From CAYUYV01 sp964522525 (lineage in GTDB: Bacteria; Pseudomonadota; Alphaproteobacteria; JAJFIK01), in the NCBI GenBank assembly GCA_964522525.1, contig CAZFWG010000001.1:51398-115397 (forward strand): a stretch of DNA of 64,000 nt. The letters run 5' to 3'. The notes beneath the pieces are model-generated. The model did no database searches, was not told where the DNA came from, and worked only from the letters and a program-made list of their open reading frames with translations. Shown in pieces: positions 35,945 through 45,017 of the stretch (position 1 is its first letter; each line of letters begins with the position of its first letter). Position numbers and translations under genes: made by a program.

Positions 35945-36550
35945 CTACCGCTTCAGTCCCGACTGCATCAGCCACAGTCCCACGAGTCGCGACACCAAGT
36001 CCGGCTGCCCCGTCACCCGCGCCTGGATCGTGGCCCCGTCGAGCACCGCGAGGCCGAGCCGGGCGTGGGTCAGCGCCTGGTCCCGTGGCGTGCCGGCCGC
36101 CATATCCGCCGTCGTCAGACGATCGAGGAGCTGGTCCGTGGCCTTTTCCAGGCTTGCGGCGACGGCCGGGGCATGGGGCACGGTTTCCTGCGCCAGGATC
36201 GTGTAGAGCGATCCGCGCATCCGGTCCGGCTTGCGCAAGCCGTCCGCCATGTGGGCCGCCAGTCCCAAAAGAAGGCCGTCGAAGCGGCAGCCCTCCGCCT
36301 CCAGATGATCGAGATGGTCCAGGATCTCCCGGGTCAACCATTCAAGCGCGGCAATGGCCAGCGCTTCCTTGCCGGCGGGGAAATGGTGGTAGAAGGATCC
36401 CTTGGGCGCCCCGGCCCGTTCCAGGATTTCGGTCAGGCCCGTGGCCGCATAGCCCTTCATCTGGAACAGGCCCAGTCCGGCGCGGATCAGGCGTTCCCGG
36501 GTCGGCGGTCGGGGGGATCGTTCTTCTTTTGCTGGGCGCGCTTCGGGCAT
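35945..36550 (-). CDS. TetR-family transcriptional repressor
   Basis: A 201-residue regulator. The N-terminal HTH has RERLIRAGLGLFQMKGYAAT then GLTEILERAGAPKGSFYHHF, a textbook TetR domain. The C-terminal ligand domain is unassigned. The start at 36550 is chosen because the longer frame lies across the divergent promoter. It diverges from an SDR gene, and a 16-bp perfect palindrome lies between them; the SDR gene and itself are the likely targets. Confidence 0.93.
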   Translation of the reverse strand: MPEARPAKEERSPRPPTRERLIRAGLGLFQMKGYAATGLTEILERAGAPKGSFYHHFPAGKEALAIAALEWLTREILDHLDHLEAEGCRFDGLLLGLAAHMADGLRKPDRMRGSLYTILAQETVPHAPAVAASLEKATDQLLDRLTTADMAAGTPRDQALTHARLGLAVLDGATIQARVTGQPDLVSRLVGLWLMQSGLKR

Positions 36551-36621
36551 GATGCCCCTATCTGTGCCTGAACCGGATGATCTGTCCAGCCCTCCCGGGG
36601 GGCCGTTCCCCGTCCCCTTGA

Positions 36622-36637
36622 TGTCCGGGCGCGGACA
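36622..36637. promoter_or_regulatory. Palindromic operator candidate between tetR and SDR genes
   Basis: TGTCCG-ggcg-CGGACA is a perfect 6-4-6 inverted repeat in the 149-bp divergent gap. Its place between a TetR gene and the gene it diverges from is the classic operator position. Confidence 0.6.
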
Positions 36638-36699
36638 CCCGACGTAATGGACGCAGGATGGCAGTCGGTGCTGGACGCCGCCAATCGAGGAGACAAGCC

Positions 36700-37443
36700 A
36701 TGACAAACAGCCTTCAGGGAAAAACCGCTTTCATCACCGGAGGCAGCCGTGGCATCGGCGCCGCCATTGCCAAACGCCTCGCGGGCGAGGGGGCGAATGT
36801 CGCGCTGACCTATAATGCCTCTCCCGGAGCGGCCGATGAGGTCGTCAAGGCGGTTGAGGCAGCGGGCGCGAAGAGCCTTGCCCTCAAGGCCGACTCGAAT
36901 GACGCAGGCGCGGTCGCCGGTGCCGTGGCCCAGGCGGCCGAACAGTTCGGCCGGGTCGACATCCTGGTCAACAATGCCGGCATTTTCACATTGGGCGGCG
37001 CCGGTCAGGCGACGCTCGATGATTTCGACCGTATAACGAATGTCAATGTGCGGGCGGTTTTTGCCGCCGTGTCCGAGGCCGTCAAGACCATGGGCGAGGG
37101 CGGCCGGATCATCACCATCGGCAGCGTCAATGCCGATCACATGCCCATCCAGGGCGGGGCTCTCTACGGCATGTCGAAGGCCGCCGTGCAGGCCTTGAGC
37201 CGGGGCTGGGCGCGGGATCTGGGTGAAAAGGGCATCACGGTCAACACGGTTCAACCCGGTCCGGTGGACACGGACATGAACCCGGCCGAGGGCGACTTCG
37301 CCAATTTCCTGACCCAGATGACGGCGATCAAGCGCTATGGCCGCGCCGAGGAAATCGCCGGTCTCGTGGCCTATCTGGTGTCCCCGGAAGCGGCCAACAT
37401 CACCGGCGCCACCATCGATATCGATGGTGGCATGACAATCTGA
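36700..37443 (+). CDS. Short-chain dehydrogenase/reductase
   Basis: A 247-residue NAD(P)-dependent SDR. The cofactor turn is TGGSRGIGAAIA, the NNAG motif is in VNNAGIFTL, and the active-site Ser is in TIGSVNAD with Tyr/Lys in YGMSK. The C-terminal DIDGG is typical. The substrate is unknown, though 3-oxoacyl or quinone-type substrates are common. GAGGAG precedes the ATG at 36700. It diverges from the TetR gene, which probably represses it. Confidence 0.93.
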   Translation: MTNSLQGKTAFITGGSRGIGAAIAKRLAGEGANVALTYNASPGAADEVVKAVEAAGAKSLALKADSNDAGAVAGAVAQAAEQFGRVDILVNNAGIFTLGGAGQATLDDFDRITNVNVRAVFAAVSEAVKTMGEGGRIITIGSVNADHMPIQGGALYGMSKAAVQALSRGWARDLGEKGITVNTVQPGPVDTDMNPAEGDFANFLTQMTAIKRYGRAEEIAGLVAYLVSPEAANITGATIDIDGGMTI

Positions 37444-37468
37444 CCGGCCGCTCAGTGCTTGGGAGCGT

Positions 37469-39118
37469 TCACCCTGCGGATTGGGCCCGCACGTCGAGGC
37501 CCAGTTCGCGGACCTTGCGGTAAAGGGTCGAGCGGCCGATGCCGAGCCGGCGGGCCACTTCCGACATGTGCCCGGCATAGCGATCAATCGCCAGACGGAT
37601 CATCTCGCCTTCAATGTCCTCAAGGCGGCGGACATGGCCCGTGTCGTCGACGATGCGGATCTGTTCGCCGTCTTCCTCCCCATCCACACCGTTCCCCGCC
37701 TCCGATAGGGCGGTGGCCAGACCGTTCGGCGGGAAGCCGGGCTGGTTTTGAGCCGCCGGCATGCCCATGCTGGTGGGATCGGCGGCACTCGGATGAGCTG
37801 CGGCCAGGGGCGTGGGACTCAAGGGCGCGGGCGAAAGAGGGGGCGAGGCGAGGGGCGCGGCCATCGGCGCCGCCGTGGTGACCGGGGTGGCCGTCGGTGC
37901 CGGTTGGGGCGCCGCGAGGCTGGCCATGGCCGATTGGGTGAACTGGGCGATCTGGGGAAAATCGTCCACACCCAGAAGATCATTGTCGCACAGGACCACG
38001 GCGCGGAACACGGCGTTCTCCAACTGGCGAACATTGCCGGGCCAGTCATAGCGGCACAACAGCTCCAACGCGGCGGCGTCGAGACCGTTCAGCTTCTTGC
38101 CCTCTTCGGCGGCGAAACGCTTCACGAACATGGCGATCAGGTCGGGAATGTCCTGGGCGCGGTCCCGCAAGGGCCCCACATCGATGGGGAAGACATTCAG
38201 GCGATAGTAGAGATCCTCCCGAAACTCCCCATCCTGGGCCATGGTCAGCAGGTCCCGGTTGGTGGCCGAGATGAAGCGGATATCCACCTTGACCGGCTTT
38301 TTCGCACCGACCGGATCGATCTCGCCTTCCTGGAGCGCGCGCAGCAGCTTGACCTGCATGTCGAGGCGCAGCTCGCCGATCTCGTCCAGAAACAGGGTGC
38401 CGCCATTGGCTTCCTGGAATTTGCCCGCGTGCTTTTCCATGGCGCCCGTGAAGGCGCCTTTCTCATGGCCGAACAGAATGCTCTCCACGAGATTTTCCGG
38501 AATCGCGCCGCAATTGACCGTGACGAAGGGTTTGCCGGAGCGCTCGCTCTCGCCCTGAATCGCCCGGGCGATGACTTCCTTGCCGACGCCGCTTTCGCCG
38601 CCGATCAGAATCGGGATGTTCGAGGCCGCCGCGCGCTTGCCCAGGCGAATCACCTGCTGCATGGCCGGGCTTTTGGCCACGATGTCGTCGAAGGTCATCT
38701 TGCCCTTCTGACGTTTGGTCAGACGGGAGATCTCCGAACTCAAGGCATTGAGGCGCAGGGCGTTCTGGATCGAGACCTGGATGCGCTCGGGCGCGGCCGG
38801 CTTGACCATGAAGTCATCGGCGCCGGCGCGCATGGCGCTCACCACGGTATCGATGCTGCCCTTGGCCGTGAGGACGATCACGGGCAGATGGGGCCGTTTG
38901 GGCTTGATGTCGCTCAAGACCGCGAGGCCGTCGACTTCGGGCATCACCAGGTCGAGCAGGATCAGCGCGATATCGGGCCCTTGCGGGCCGTTCAGGATTT
39001 CCATGGCGTCCCGGCCGCCCCCGGCCTGCACCACTTTATGTCCAAGGCGGGTCACGACGCTTTCAATCAGGCGCCGTTGGGTCGGATCGTCGTCCACGAT
39101 CAGGATGTTTTGGACCAT
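37469..39118 (-). CDS. Sigma-54-dependent response regulator (TacA-like)
   Basis: A 549-residue regulator. The receiver domain (ILIVDDDPTQRRLIE) has phospho-acceptor Asp in LLDLVMPEVDG near residue 56 and Lys in VKPAAPER. The AAA+ domain has Walker A GESGVGKE, the sigma-54 contact GAFTGA and Walker B TLFLDEIGEL. An unusual Pro/Ala-rich linker (~410-480) precedes the Fis-type HTH (IGRSTLYRKVRELGLD). The receiver start resembles Caulobacter TacA, of the ShkA-ShpA-TacA relay. TacA lies near GapR in Caulobacter as I recall, and here is 8 kb away. The start at 39118 is favoured over an upstream TTG. Confidence 0.9.
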   Translation of the reverse strand: MVQNILIVDDDPTQRRLIESVVTRLGHKVVQAGGGRDAMEILNGPQGPDIALILLDLVMPEVDGLAVLSDIKPKRPHLPVIVLTAKGSIDTVVSAMRAGADDFMVKPAAPERIQVSIQNALRLNALSSEISRLTKRQKGKMTFDDIVAKSPAMQQVIRLGKRAAASNIPILIGGESGVGKEVIARAIQGESERSGKPFVTVNCGAIPENLVESILFGHEKGAFTGAMEKHAGKFQEANGGTLFLDEIGELRLDMQVKLLRALQEGEIDPVGAKKPVKVDIRFISATNRDLLTMAQDGEFREDLYYRLNVFPIDVGPLRDRAQDIPDLIAMFVKRFAAEEGKKLNGLDAAALELLCRYDWPGNVRQLENAVFRAVVLCDNDLLGVDDFPQIAQFTQSAMASLAAPQPAPTATPVTTAAPMAAPLASPPLSPAPLSPTPLAAAHPSAADPTSMGMPAAQNQPGFPPNGLATALSEAGNGVDGEEDGEQIRIVDDTGHVRRLEDIEGEMIRLAIDRYAGHMSEVARRLGIGRSTLYRKVRELGLDVRAQSAG

Positions 39119-39485
39119 GCTGTCCCCGGTCAATCAGATGTGAGCCCCCATCGGTCCTGACGCATCCCGGCTGCCCAAACCTTAAGGCTCGGCGCCGAGC
39201 GGCCACGGCCGACAAGCGCGCCCAACCCCTTAGAAGGCGCCAAACTCATCGGTTACGTCCATCGCACGCTTGGTGGCGGAGACTGTTGTCTCGAATTGGT
39301 AAAGAGGGGATTAACCGGTGACCCGAAACGGAACGCTTACGCGTGTAGCATGGTGGTAGCGACACGTTCATGGTGTGGCCATCAGGGGCATCAGGCAGGC
39401 TGCGTCAGCGCCGATCGATGCCTGATCCAGATCTTCATGGTAGGGATGAGAAAACGATCTCCCCTCAAGAATAAGGAGCCTGCCC
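39119..39485. other. 367-bp divergent intergenic region with two inverted repeats
   Basis: No coding frame with a credible start is seen. It holds GAGAC-tgtt-GTCTC (39279-39292) and a longer-range pair, ATCAGGCA (39390-39397) with TGCCTGAT (39419-39426). Both could fold in RNA or bind dimeric regulators. An upstream small RNA or complex promoter is possible. A strong AAGGAG for pepF ends the region. Confidence 0.5.
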
Positions 39486-41270
39486 ATGGCGCAAGCCGCA
39501 CACAACCTTGGTGATCTGCCGGAATGGGCCTTGGATGACCTTTATCGGGGGCCGGAAGACCCGGCCGTGGCGCGGGATCTGACGGCTCTGGAAAAGGAGG
39601 TCGCCGACTTCGCCGCGGCTCATGCCGGCAAGGTGACGCAGCTCGACGGCGAGGGGCTTGCGCGCGCCATTACCGTCTATGAGACCCTTCAGGAAAGGGC
39701 CGGCAAATTGTCGAGTTTCGCGGGCCTCCTGTTCGCCGGTGACAGCACCGATGCAGCCAATGCCAAATTCTACGCCGACATGCAGGGCAGGCTGACGGGT
39801 CTGGCCGGGCAGACCTTGTTTTTTGAACATGAACTCAATGATCTGACCGATGAGGCCCTGGAAGCCGCCTGCGCGGCAAGTCCCGCCCTTGCCCGTTACC
39901 GGCCCTGGCTGCGGCGTTTGCGCACCCTGCGGCCCTATCGTCTGTCCCAGGACCTTGAACGGCTGAGCCTGGAGCATGGGCAGACGGGCAACGCGGCCTG
40001 GACCAGACTCTTCGACCAGACCATGGCCGGGCTGCAAATCGAGATTGGCAGCACCTCCCAGACCCTGGTCGAGGCCAGCAATCGGCTGAGCGATCCGGAA
40101 CGCCCGGTCCGTGAGGCCGCCGCGCGCGCCATTGAAGCGGAAGCCCGGCGGAACCATCCGCTGCTCGGCCTTGTGTTCAATACGCTGATCAAGGACAAGG
40201 CCATCGATGATCGTTGGCGCAAGCTCGAAGGGCCGACTCAGGCGCGCCATTTGTCCAATGATGTGGACGGGGAGGTGGTCGAGGCGCTGGCCGAGGCGGT
40301 CAAGGCGGCCTACGCGCCGATCTCCCACCGTTATTACGCGTGGAAGGCCAAGGCGCTGGGCTTTGAGCGGCTGGCCCATTGGGATCGTCTGGCGCCCTTG
40401 CCGGACCACGATGATCGCACCATTCCTTGGTCCCAGGCCCAGGAGATCGTGCTTGAGGCCTTTGGCCGTTTCTCTCCCCGCATGGCGGAACTGGGCGCCC
40501 GCTTTTTCGAGTGCTCCTGGATCGATGCGCCGCCCCGCGCGGGCAAGGCGGGCGGGGCCTTTTCCCACCCCACCGTGCCCAGTGCGCATCCTTACATTCT
40601 GTTGAACTACCAGGGGCGCACCCGCGACGTCATGACCCTGGCCCATGAGCTGGGCCATGGGGTGCACCAATTATTGGCGGCGGAACAGGGACTTCTTCTG
40701 TCCTCGACGCCCCTGACCCTTGCCGAAACCGCCAGCGTTTTCGGGGAGATGCTGACCTTCCAGGCGCTCCTCGACCGAGAGAGCGATCCGGCGCGCCGCC
40801 GACATCTTCTCGCCGCCAAGATTGAAGACAAAATCGGCACGGTGGTGCGGCAGATTGCCTTTTACGAATTCGAGAAGGCGGCCCATCTGGCGGCCCGGGA
40901 CGGGGAGCTGCGGCCTGAGGATTTCGATCGGTTGTGGCGGGAAACCCAGGAAGCGGCGCTGGGCCCTGCAATGGATTTGGACGGCTATGATGGATTTTGG
41001 TGCCTGGTGCCCCATTTCATTCATGCGCCCTTCTATGTGTATGCCTATGCCTTCGGGGACGGGCTGGTGAATGTGCTCTATGATCTGTATGCAGATAGTG
41101 ATGACATGTTCGTGGACCGGTATCTGGGCCTGCTCGCCGCCGGGGGCGCACGGCGATACGACGAAGCCCTGGCGCCGTTCGGGCTTGATGCCCGGGATCC
41201 GGCGTTTTGGGCGCGGGGGCTTGGCGTCATCGGGCGCATGCTGGATCAGCTTGAGGACATGGATGGCTGA
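39486..41270 (+). CDS. pepF: M3-family oligoendopeptidase F
   Basis: A 594-residue cytoplasmic zinc peptidase that cleaves short peptides. The metal site is HELGHGVH near residue 391 with the downstream Glu in SVFGEMLTFQ. The N-terminal helical region and the C-terminal M3 part (HFIHAPFYVYAYAFGDGLV) are complete. A strong AAGGAG lies upstream. It is followed after 8 bases by an ABC1-kinase gene, so the two are co-transcribed. Confidence 0.94.
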   Translation: MAQAAHNLGDLPEWALDDLYRGPEDPAVARDLTALEKEVADFAAAHAGKVTQLDGEGLARAITVYETLQERAGKLSSFAGLLFAGDSTDAANAKFYADMQGRLTGLAGQTLFFEHELNDLTDEALEAACAASPALARYRPWLRRLRTLRPYRLSQDLERLSLEHGQTGNAAWTRLFDQTMAGLQIEIGSTSQTLVEASNRLSDPERPVREAAARAIEAEARRNHPLLGLVFNTLIKDKAIDDRWRKLEGPTQARHLSNDVDGEVVEALAEAVKAAYAPISHRYYAWKAKALGFERLAHWDRLAPLPDHDDRTIPWSQAQEIVLEAFGRFSPRMAELGARFFECSWIDAPPRAGKAGGAFSHPTVPSAHPYILLNYQGRTRDVMTLAHELGHGVHQLLAAEQGLLLSSTPLTLAETASVFGEMLTFQALLDRESDPARRRHLLAAKIEDKIGTVVRQIAFYEFEKAAHLAARDGELRPEDFDRLWRETQEAALGPAMDLDGYDGFWCLVPHFIHAPFYVYAYAFGDGLVNVLYDLYADSDDMFVDRYLGLLAAGGARRYDEALAPFGLDARDPAFWARGLGVIGRMLDQLEDMDG

Positions 41271-41278
41271 GGACATCG

Positions 41279-42622
41279 ATGGCTGAAGACAAGGCAAGTT
41301 TCGGAGGGCGCCTGACCCGTTATGCGCGGGTCGGTGCCGGTGTCGGCGGGGTCGCAGCGCGGATGGCCGGTGCGCGGATCCTGGGGAACGGACCGGATCA
41401 CGCCCGTCACGCGGCGGATCTCAAGACGGCGCTTGGCGGCCTCAAGGGACCGCTCATGAAAGTGGCCCAGATTCTAGCCACCATCCCCGATGTGGTGCCG
41501 CCGGAATATGCAAGCGAGCTTGCCGAACTCCAGACCAACGCGCCGCCCATGGGCTGGTCGTTCGTCCGCCGGCGCATGAAGGCGGAGCTGGGCCCCGACT
41601 GGCAGGCCCGCTTCGCCGAGTTCGGCCACGAGGCCGCCGCCGCGGCGTCCCTCGGGCAGGTGCACAAGGCCCGTGGCCTCGATGGCCAGGCTCTTGCCTG
41701 CAAACTTCAGTATCCGGATATGCAATCCGCCGTGGAAGCGGATCTGAGCCAGCTCAAGATCATCTTCTCCCTTTACCGGCGCATGGACAGCGCCATCGAC
41801 CCCACCCAGATCGGGGAGGAGCTCGGCGCAAGGCTGCGGGAGGAGTTGGACTATGAGCGGGAAGCGGCCCATATGCGTATGTACAGCGCCATGCTGGCCT
41901 CCATTCCCGCCATCACCGTGCCCGAAGTGATCGATGATCTGTCCACGGCGCGCCTTTTGACCATGACCTGGCTTGAGGGGCGTCCGGTGCTCACGGCCAA
42001 GGACGCGCCGCTTGAGGAGCGCAATCATCTGGCCACGGCCCTGTTCCAGGCCTGGTGGCTGCCCTTTGCCCGCTATGCGGCGATTCATGGCGACCCTCAT
42101 CTGGGCAACTATGCGATCCGCGCCGACGGGACGGGGATCAACCTGCTTGATTTCGGATGTGTCCGGATCTTCCCCGCCAGTTTTGTGCAAGGCGTGATCG
42201 ATCTCTATCGCGGCATTCTGTCGAATGACCGGGATCTGATCGTCGCGGCCTATGAGCGCTGGGGCTTTCAAGGCCTCTCCAACGAACTCATTGATGCACT
42301 GACAATCTGGGCGGAGTTCATCTACCGGCCGCTGCTCGATGATCGGGTGCGCACCGTGGCCGACGGCATCGCGCCGGGCGATTACGGACGTCGGGAAGCC
42401 TTTCAGGTCCACCAGGCCTTGCGGGAGCATGGCCCCGTGACGCCGCCCCGGGAATTCGTGTTCATGGACCGGGCAGCCATCGGGCTGGGCGCCGTGTTCC
42501 TCCATCTGGGGGCGGAGCTCAACTTCTTTCGCCTGTTCAACGAGGCGATCGATGCTTTCTCGGTCGATGCGGTGGCACAGGCGCAAGCCCAGGCAATGAG
42601 CGACGCCCGCGTGCCGGTTTGA
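41279..42622 (+). CDS. ABC1/AarF (UbiB)-family atypical kinase
   Basis: A 447-residue protein of the ABC1 atypical-kinase family. The Ala-rich KxAQ helix (LMKVAQILATIPDVVPPEY) replaces the protein-kinase Gly loop. A catalytic-loop HGDPHLGNY and a metal-binding LLDFG are seen. Known members support ubiquinone or other lipid-linked metabolism, and their client is usually unknown. It lacks the C-terminal membrane helix pair of UbiB proper. It follows pepF after 8 bases. Confidence 0.88.
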   Translation: MAEDKASFGGRLTRYARVGAGVGGVAARMAGARILGNGPDHARHAADLKTALGGLKGPLMKVAQILATIPDVVPPEYASELAELQTNAPPMGWSFVRRRMKAELGPDWQARFAEFGHEAAAAASLGQVHKARGLDGQALACKLQYPDMQSAVEADLSQLKIIFSLYRRMDSAIDPTQIGEELGARLREELDYEREAAHMRMYSAMLASIPAITVPEVIDDLSTARLLTMTWLEGRPVLTAKDAPLEERNHLATALFQAWWLPFARYAAIHGDPHLGNYAIRADGTGINLLDFGCVRIFPASFVQGVIDLYRGILSNDRDLIVAAYERWGFQGLSNELIDALTIWAEFIYRPLLDDRVRTVADGIAPGDYGRREAFQVHQALREHGPVTPPREFVFMDRAAIGLGAVFLHLGAELNFFRLFNEAIDAFSVDAVAQAQAQAMSDARVPV

Positions 42623-42659
42623 TCAGGCGGCGGTGCTATCTGTGTCCTCTCTCTCGGCC

Positions 42660-43883
42660 TCAAAGATAAGAGAACAGGACGGATTGGCTCCGCCGCTTCA
42701 CCCCCGCATACCAGGCGCATAGCGGAGTGAGCAGCGCGACCACCAACAGCCACAGGCCGAAAACGGCCCAGAGCGAGACGCCGAATTCCTTGGGAAGCAT
42801 GAAGAACCAGGGCTGCATCTGCGCCAGGGAGAAGCCCTGGGCGAGGCCCAGAAGGATCGCGATCCCATGGATCAAGAACAGATGCAGGACATAGTAGAAG
42901 AGAGGAACCCGCCCGATGGTGGCCAGGACACGGGCAACGGGCCCGCGGCTTTGTTCCGTCCACGCTAGGAAAAGAAAAGCGGGCCCCAGCGTCATCAGCA
43001 GATAGGCCAGCGAGGATGGGTATTTGGTGGTGTTCAGGAACGACAGTACCGTGAATATGGAGCTTTCCTGACCGGTCCAAGGGCTGGGATCGCCATAGCC
43101 ATTGAGGCCCCGCACGACAAAAAAGCCTGCCGTAAACAGGAACCCGAGCGAGAGCAGGACCCGGCGCCTCAGGATCTCAGGCACGCCGTAAAGGCCACTC
43201 AGCCCATAACCCAGACCAATAACTCCGATCAATGGAATCAAGGGATAGAGCGCAAAAGGTGACCATCCGCCCACGGTGACCACCGCTTGCGCATGGAGGA
43301 TTTTCCAAAAGCCCGACGGCAGACCCGTTGCCGCCTCAAAGCCGTCAGGTGTGATGCCGTCGAGCAGATTGTGCCCGAAAATGATGGCCAGGCTGAGAGC
43401 GATCAGCGCCATTCTCGGCAGCCAGAGCAATCCGGCCAGGACGATCATGGAAGCGCCGATGGCCCAGATGATGCCCAGGACTGCCGTCTGATAGAAATCG
43501 AGGGTCATGTTCCAGGCGAACAGGATAATGGTCAGCTCAAGGAAAATGAGCCACAAACCACGGGTGATGAGAAAGCGGGCCTGATCGATCCGGGATCTGC
43601 CCGACAACGCTGACAGGCCGGCGCCAAGTCCCGCGAGAAGGACAAAGATCGGCGCGCAGTAATGGGTGATCCACCGGGTCAGGAACAACAAGGGGGAGGT
43701 CTGGTCCAGATCCGTCGGGATGAAGAGACGGGCCTCCACATGCATGTAATCGCGGACATGGTCGAGGGCCATGATCACCATCACGAGACCCCGGAGGATA
43801 TCGACGGAAGACACTCGGGCGAGGTCCTCCGTCACTATGGAAATGGCGGTGCGCACGCCCGCCGGAGCTGTAATACCTGCCAT
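42660..43883 (-). CDS. DUF1624/HGSNAT-like membrane acyltransferase-family protein
   Basis: A 407-residue inner-membrane protein with about ten helices. The N-terminal VDILRGLVMVIMALDHVRDY is the hallmark of the heparan-glucosaminide acetyltransferase-like DUF1624 family, with the conserved Asp-His pair. GRVPLFYYVLHLFLIHG near residue 325 is typical. It may move acyl groups to sugars at the membrane; the substrate is unknown. It converges on the ABC1 gene and has no partner. Confidence 0.85.
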   Translation of the reverse strand: MAGITAPAGVRTAISIVTEDLARVSSVDILRGLVMVIMALDHVRDYMHVEARLFIPTDLDQTSPLLFLTRWITHYCAPIFVLLAGLGAGLSALSGRSRIDQARFLITRGLWLIFLELTIILFAWNMTLDFYQTAVLGIIWAIGASMIVLAGLLWLPRMALIALSLAIIFGHNLLDGITPDGFEAATGLPSGFWKILHAQAVVTVGGWSPFALYPLIPLIGVIGLGYGLSGLYGVPEILRRRVLLSLGFLFTAGFFVVRGLNGYGDPSPWTGQESSIFTVLSFLNTTKYPSSLAYLLMTLGPAFLFLAWTEQSRGPVARVLATIGRVPLFYYVLHLFLIHGIAILLGLAQGFSLAQMQPWFFMLPKEFGVSLWAVFGLWLLVVALLTPLCAWYAGVKRRSQSVLFSYL

Positions 43884-44035
43884 GTTACGCGCCTGGTTCC
43901 TGTCCGCTTAAAGACCGACGGGATAACACAGGGTCTGTCATCGGCCTAGGGCCTGGGGCGGATACCCACTTTCGAGGACGGATCCATCCTTGTAGAATTA
44001 AGGGAACAAACAGCAGCCAGCGGAACAGCCTGCCC

Positions 44036-44476
44036 ATGACCGACGATCTCTTGGCCGACCGGGACTATGCGATACTGGCGGGATTCAGCCAGATGAACTG
44101 GGTGCGCGGTTTCGGCCGCCAGATTGGTCCCCTTTATGAACGCATCGAGGGGGACGGCACCTATGTCCGGGGGTTTTATGTCGCCGAGCACCACACCAAT
44201 GGCATGATGAACTGCCATGGCGGCATGCTCATGGCCTTTGCCGATGTGGCCTTCGGCCATTGCGTGTCGATCCGCTATCCGTCCCGTTTCTGGGTGACCG
44301 TGCGCCTTCTGACGGATTTCGTGTCCGCCGCGCGGCTCGGCGATTGGGTCGAAGGCACGGGCGAGATCATGGGGGAACAGGATGATATCCTTTCCGTCCG
44401 GGGACAGATCTGGTCTGGGGAGCGGACATTGATGACCGGCACCGGCGTCTTCAAGGTGCTGGGGGACCGCGGTTGA
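44036..44476 (+). CDS. PaaI-type hotdog thioesterase
   Basis: A 146-residue hotdog-fold protein that probably hydrolyses acyl-CoA thioesters. The central helix segment HTNGMMNCHGGMLMAFADVA carries the catalytic-type NxxGxxHGG-like pattern. The two-strand ending (GTGVFKVLG) fits the fold. It is the first of three co-directional genes (44036-46033) with short gaps, with DinB and an alpha/beta hydrolase. The substrate is not readable. Confidence 0.87.
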   Translation: MTDDLLADRDYAILAGFSQMNWVRGFGRQIGPLYERIEGDGTYVRGFYVAEHHTNGMMNCHGGMLMAFADVAFGHCVSIRYPSRFWVTVRLLTDFVSAARLGDWVEGTGEIMGEQDDILSVRGQIWSGERTLMTGTGVFKVLGDRG

Positions 44477-44507
44477 CGGCGCATTGATAGAAGGATCACC
44501 CCCATAG

Positions 44508-45017
44508 ATGATGACGGCAGCCTATTTCCAGATGCTTGCCCGGTATAATCGGTGGGCGAATGGTCTTCTCTATGATATGGCGGCGATCCTGCCCGAGGAG
44601 GCTTATGTCCAGGATCGGGGGGCGTTTTTCGGATCCCTCCATGGCACCATGAACCATATTCTGGTGGCGGATCGCATCTGGCTTGCGCGCTTCACGGGAA
44701 GGCCCAATCCGGACGTTGGCCTGGATGATATTCTTTATGCGGATCTGAAGAGCCTGCGTGAGGCAAGGGTGTGGGAAGACGCCTATATCATTGATTTGAT
44801 GAACAGGGTGGGCGACGATCAACTCTCCGGGATCTTGGAATACAAGAGCATGGCCGGGCAGGCGGGGCAGATCCCTCTCGCCAAGGCCTTCGGCCATTTC
44901 TTCAACCATCAGACCCATCACCGGGGCCACTGCCATTGCATGTTGTCCCAGGCGGGGCTCAAGCCGCCCCAATTCGATCTTCTGTATTTCAATGATGACG
45001 AGGACGGAAAGCCTTGA
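44508..45017 (+). CDS. DinB family protein
   Basis: A 169-residue four-helix protein. The first helix has AAYFQMLARYNRWANGLLYD, and metal-binding histidines are seen in GTMNHILVADRIWL and in NHQTHHRGHCH near the end. DinB-like proteins use this triad for thiol transfer or isomerase chemistry. It lies between the thioesterase and the hydrolase, 31 bases after the first, and its stop overlaps the next start. Confidence 0.92.
   Translation: MMTAAYFQMLARYNRWANGLLYDMAAILPEEAYVQDRGAFFGSLHGTMNHILVADRIWLARFTGRPNPDVGLDDILYADLKSLREARVWEDAYIIDLMNRVGDDQLSGILEYKSMAGQAGQIPLAKAFGHFFNHQTHHRGHCHCMLSQAGLKPPQFDLLYFNDDEDGKP

Noticed and set aside
37748..39160. 470-codon plus-strand frame opposite the sigma-54 regulator
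   Set aside because: No domain, His/Asp/Gly-rich shadow translation; the minus strand encodes an intact regulator with GAFTGA and Walker motifs.
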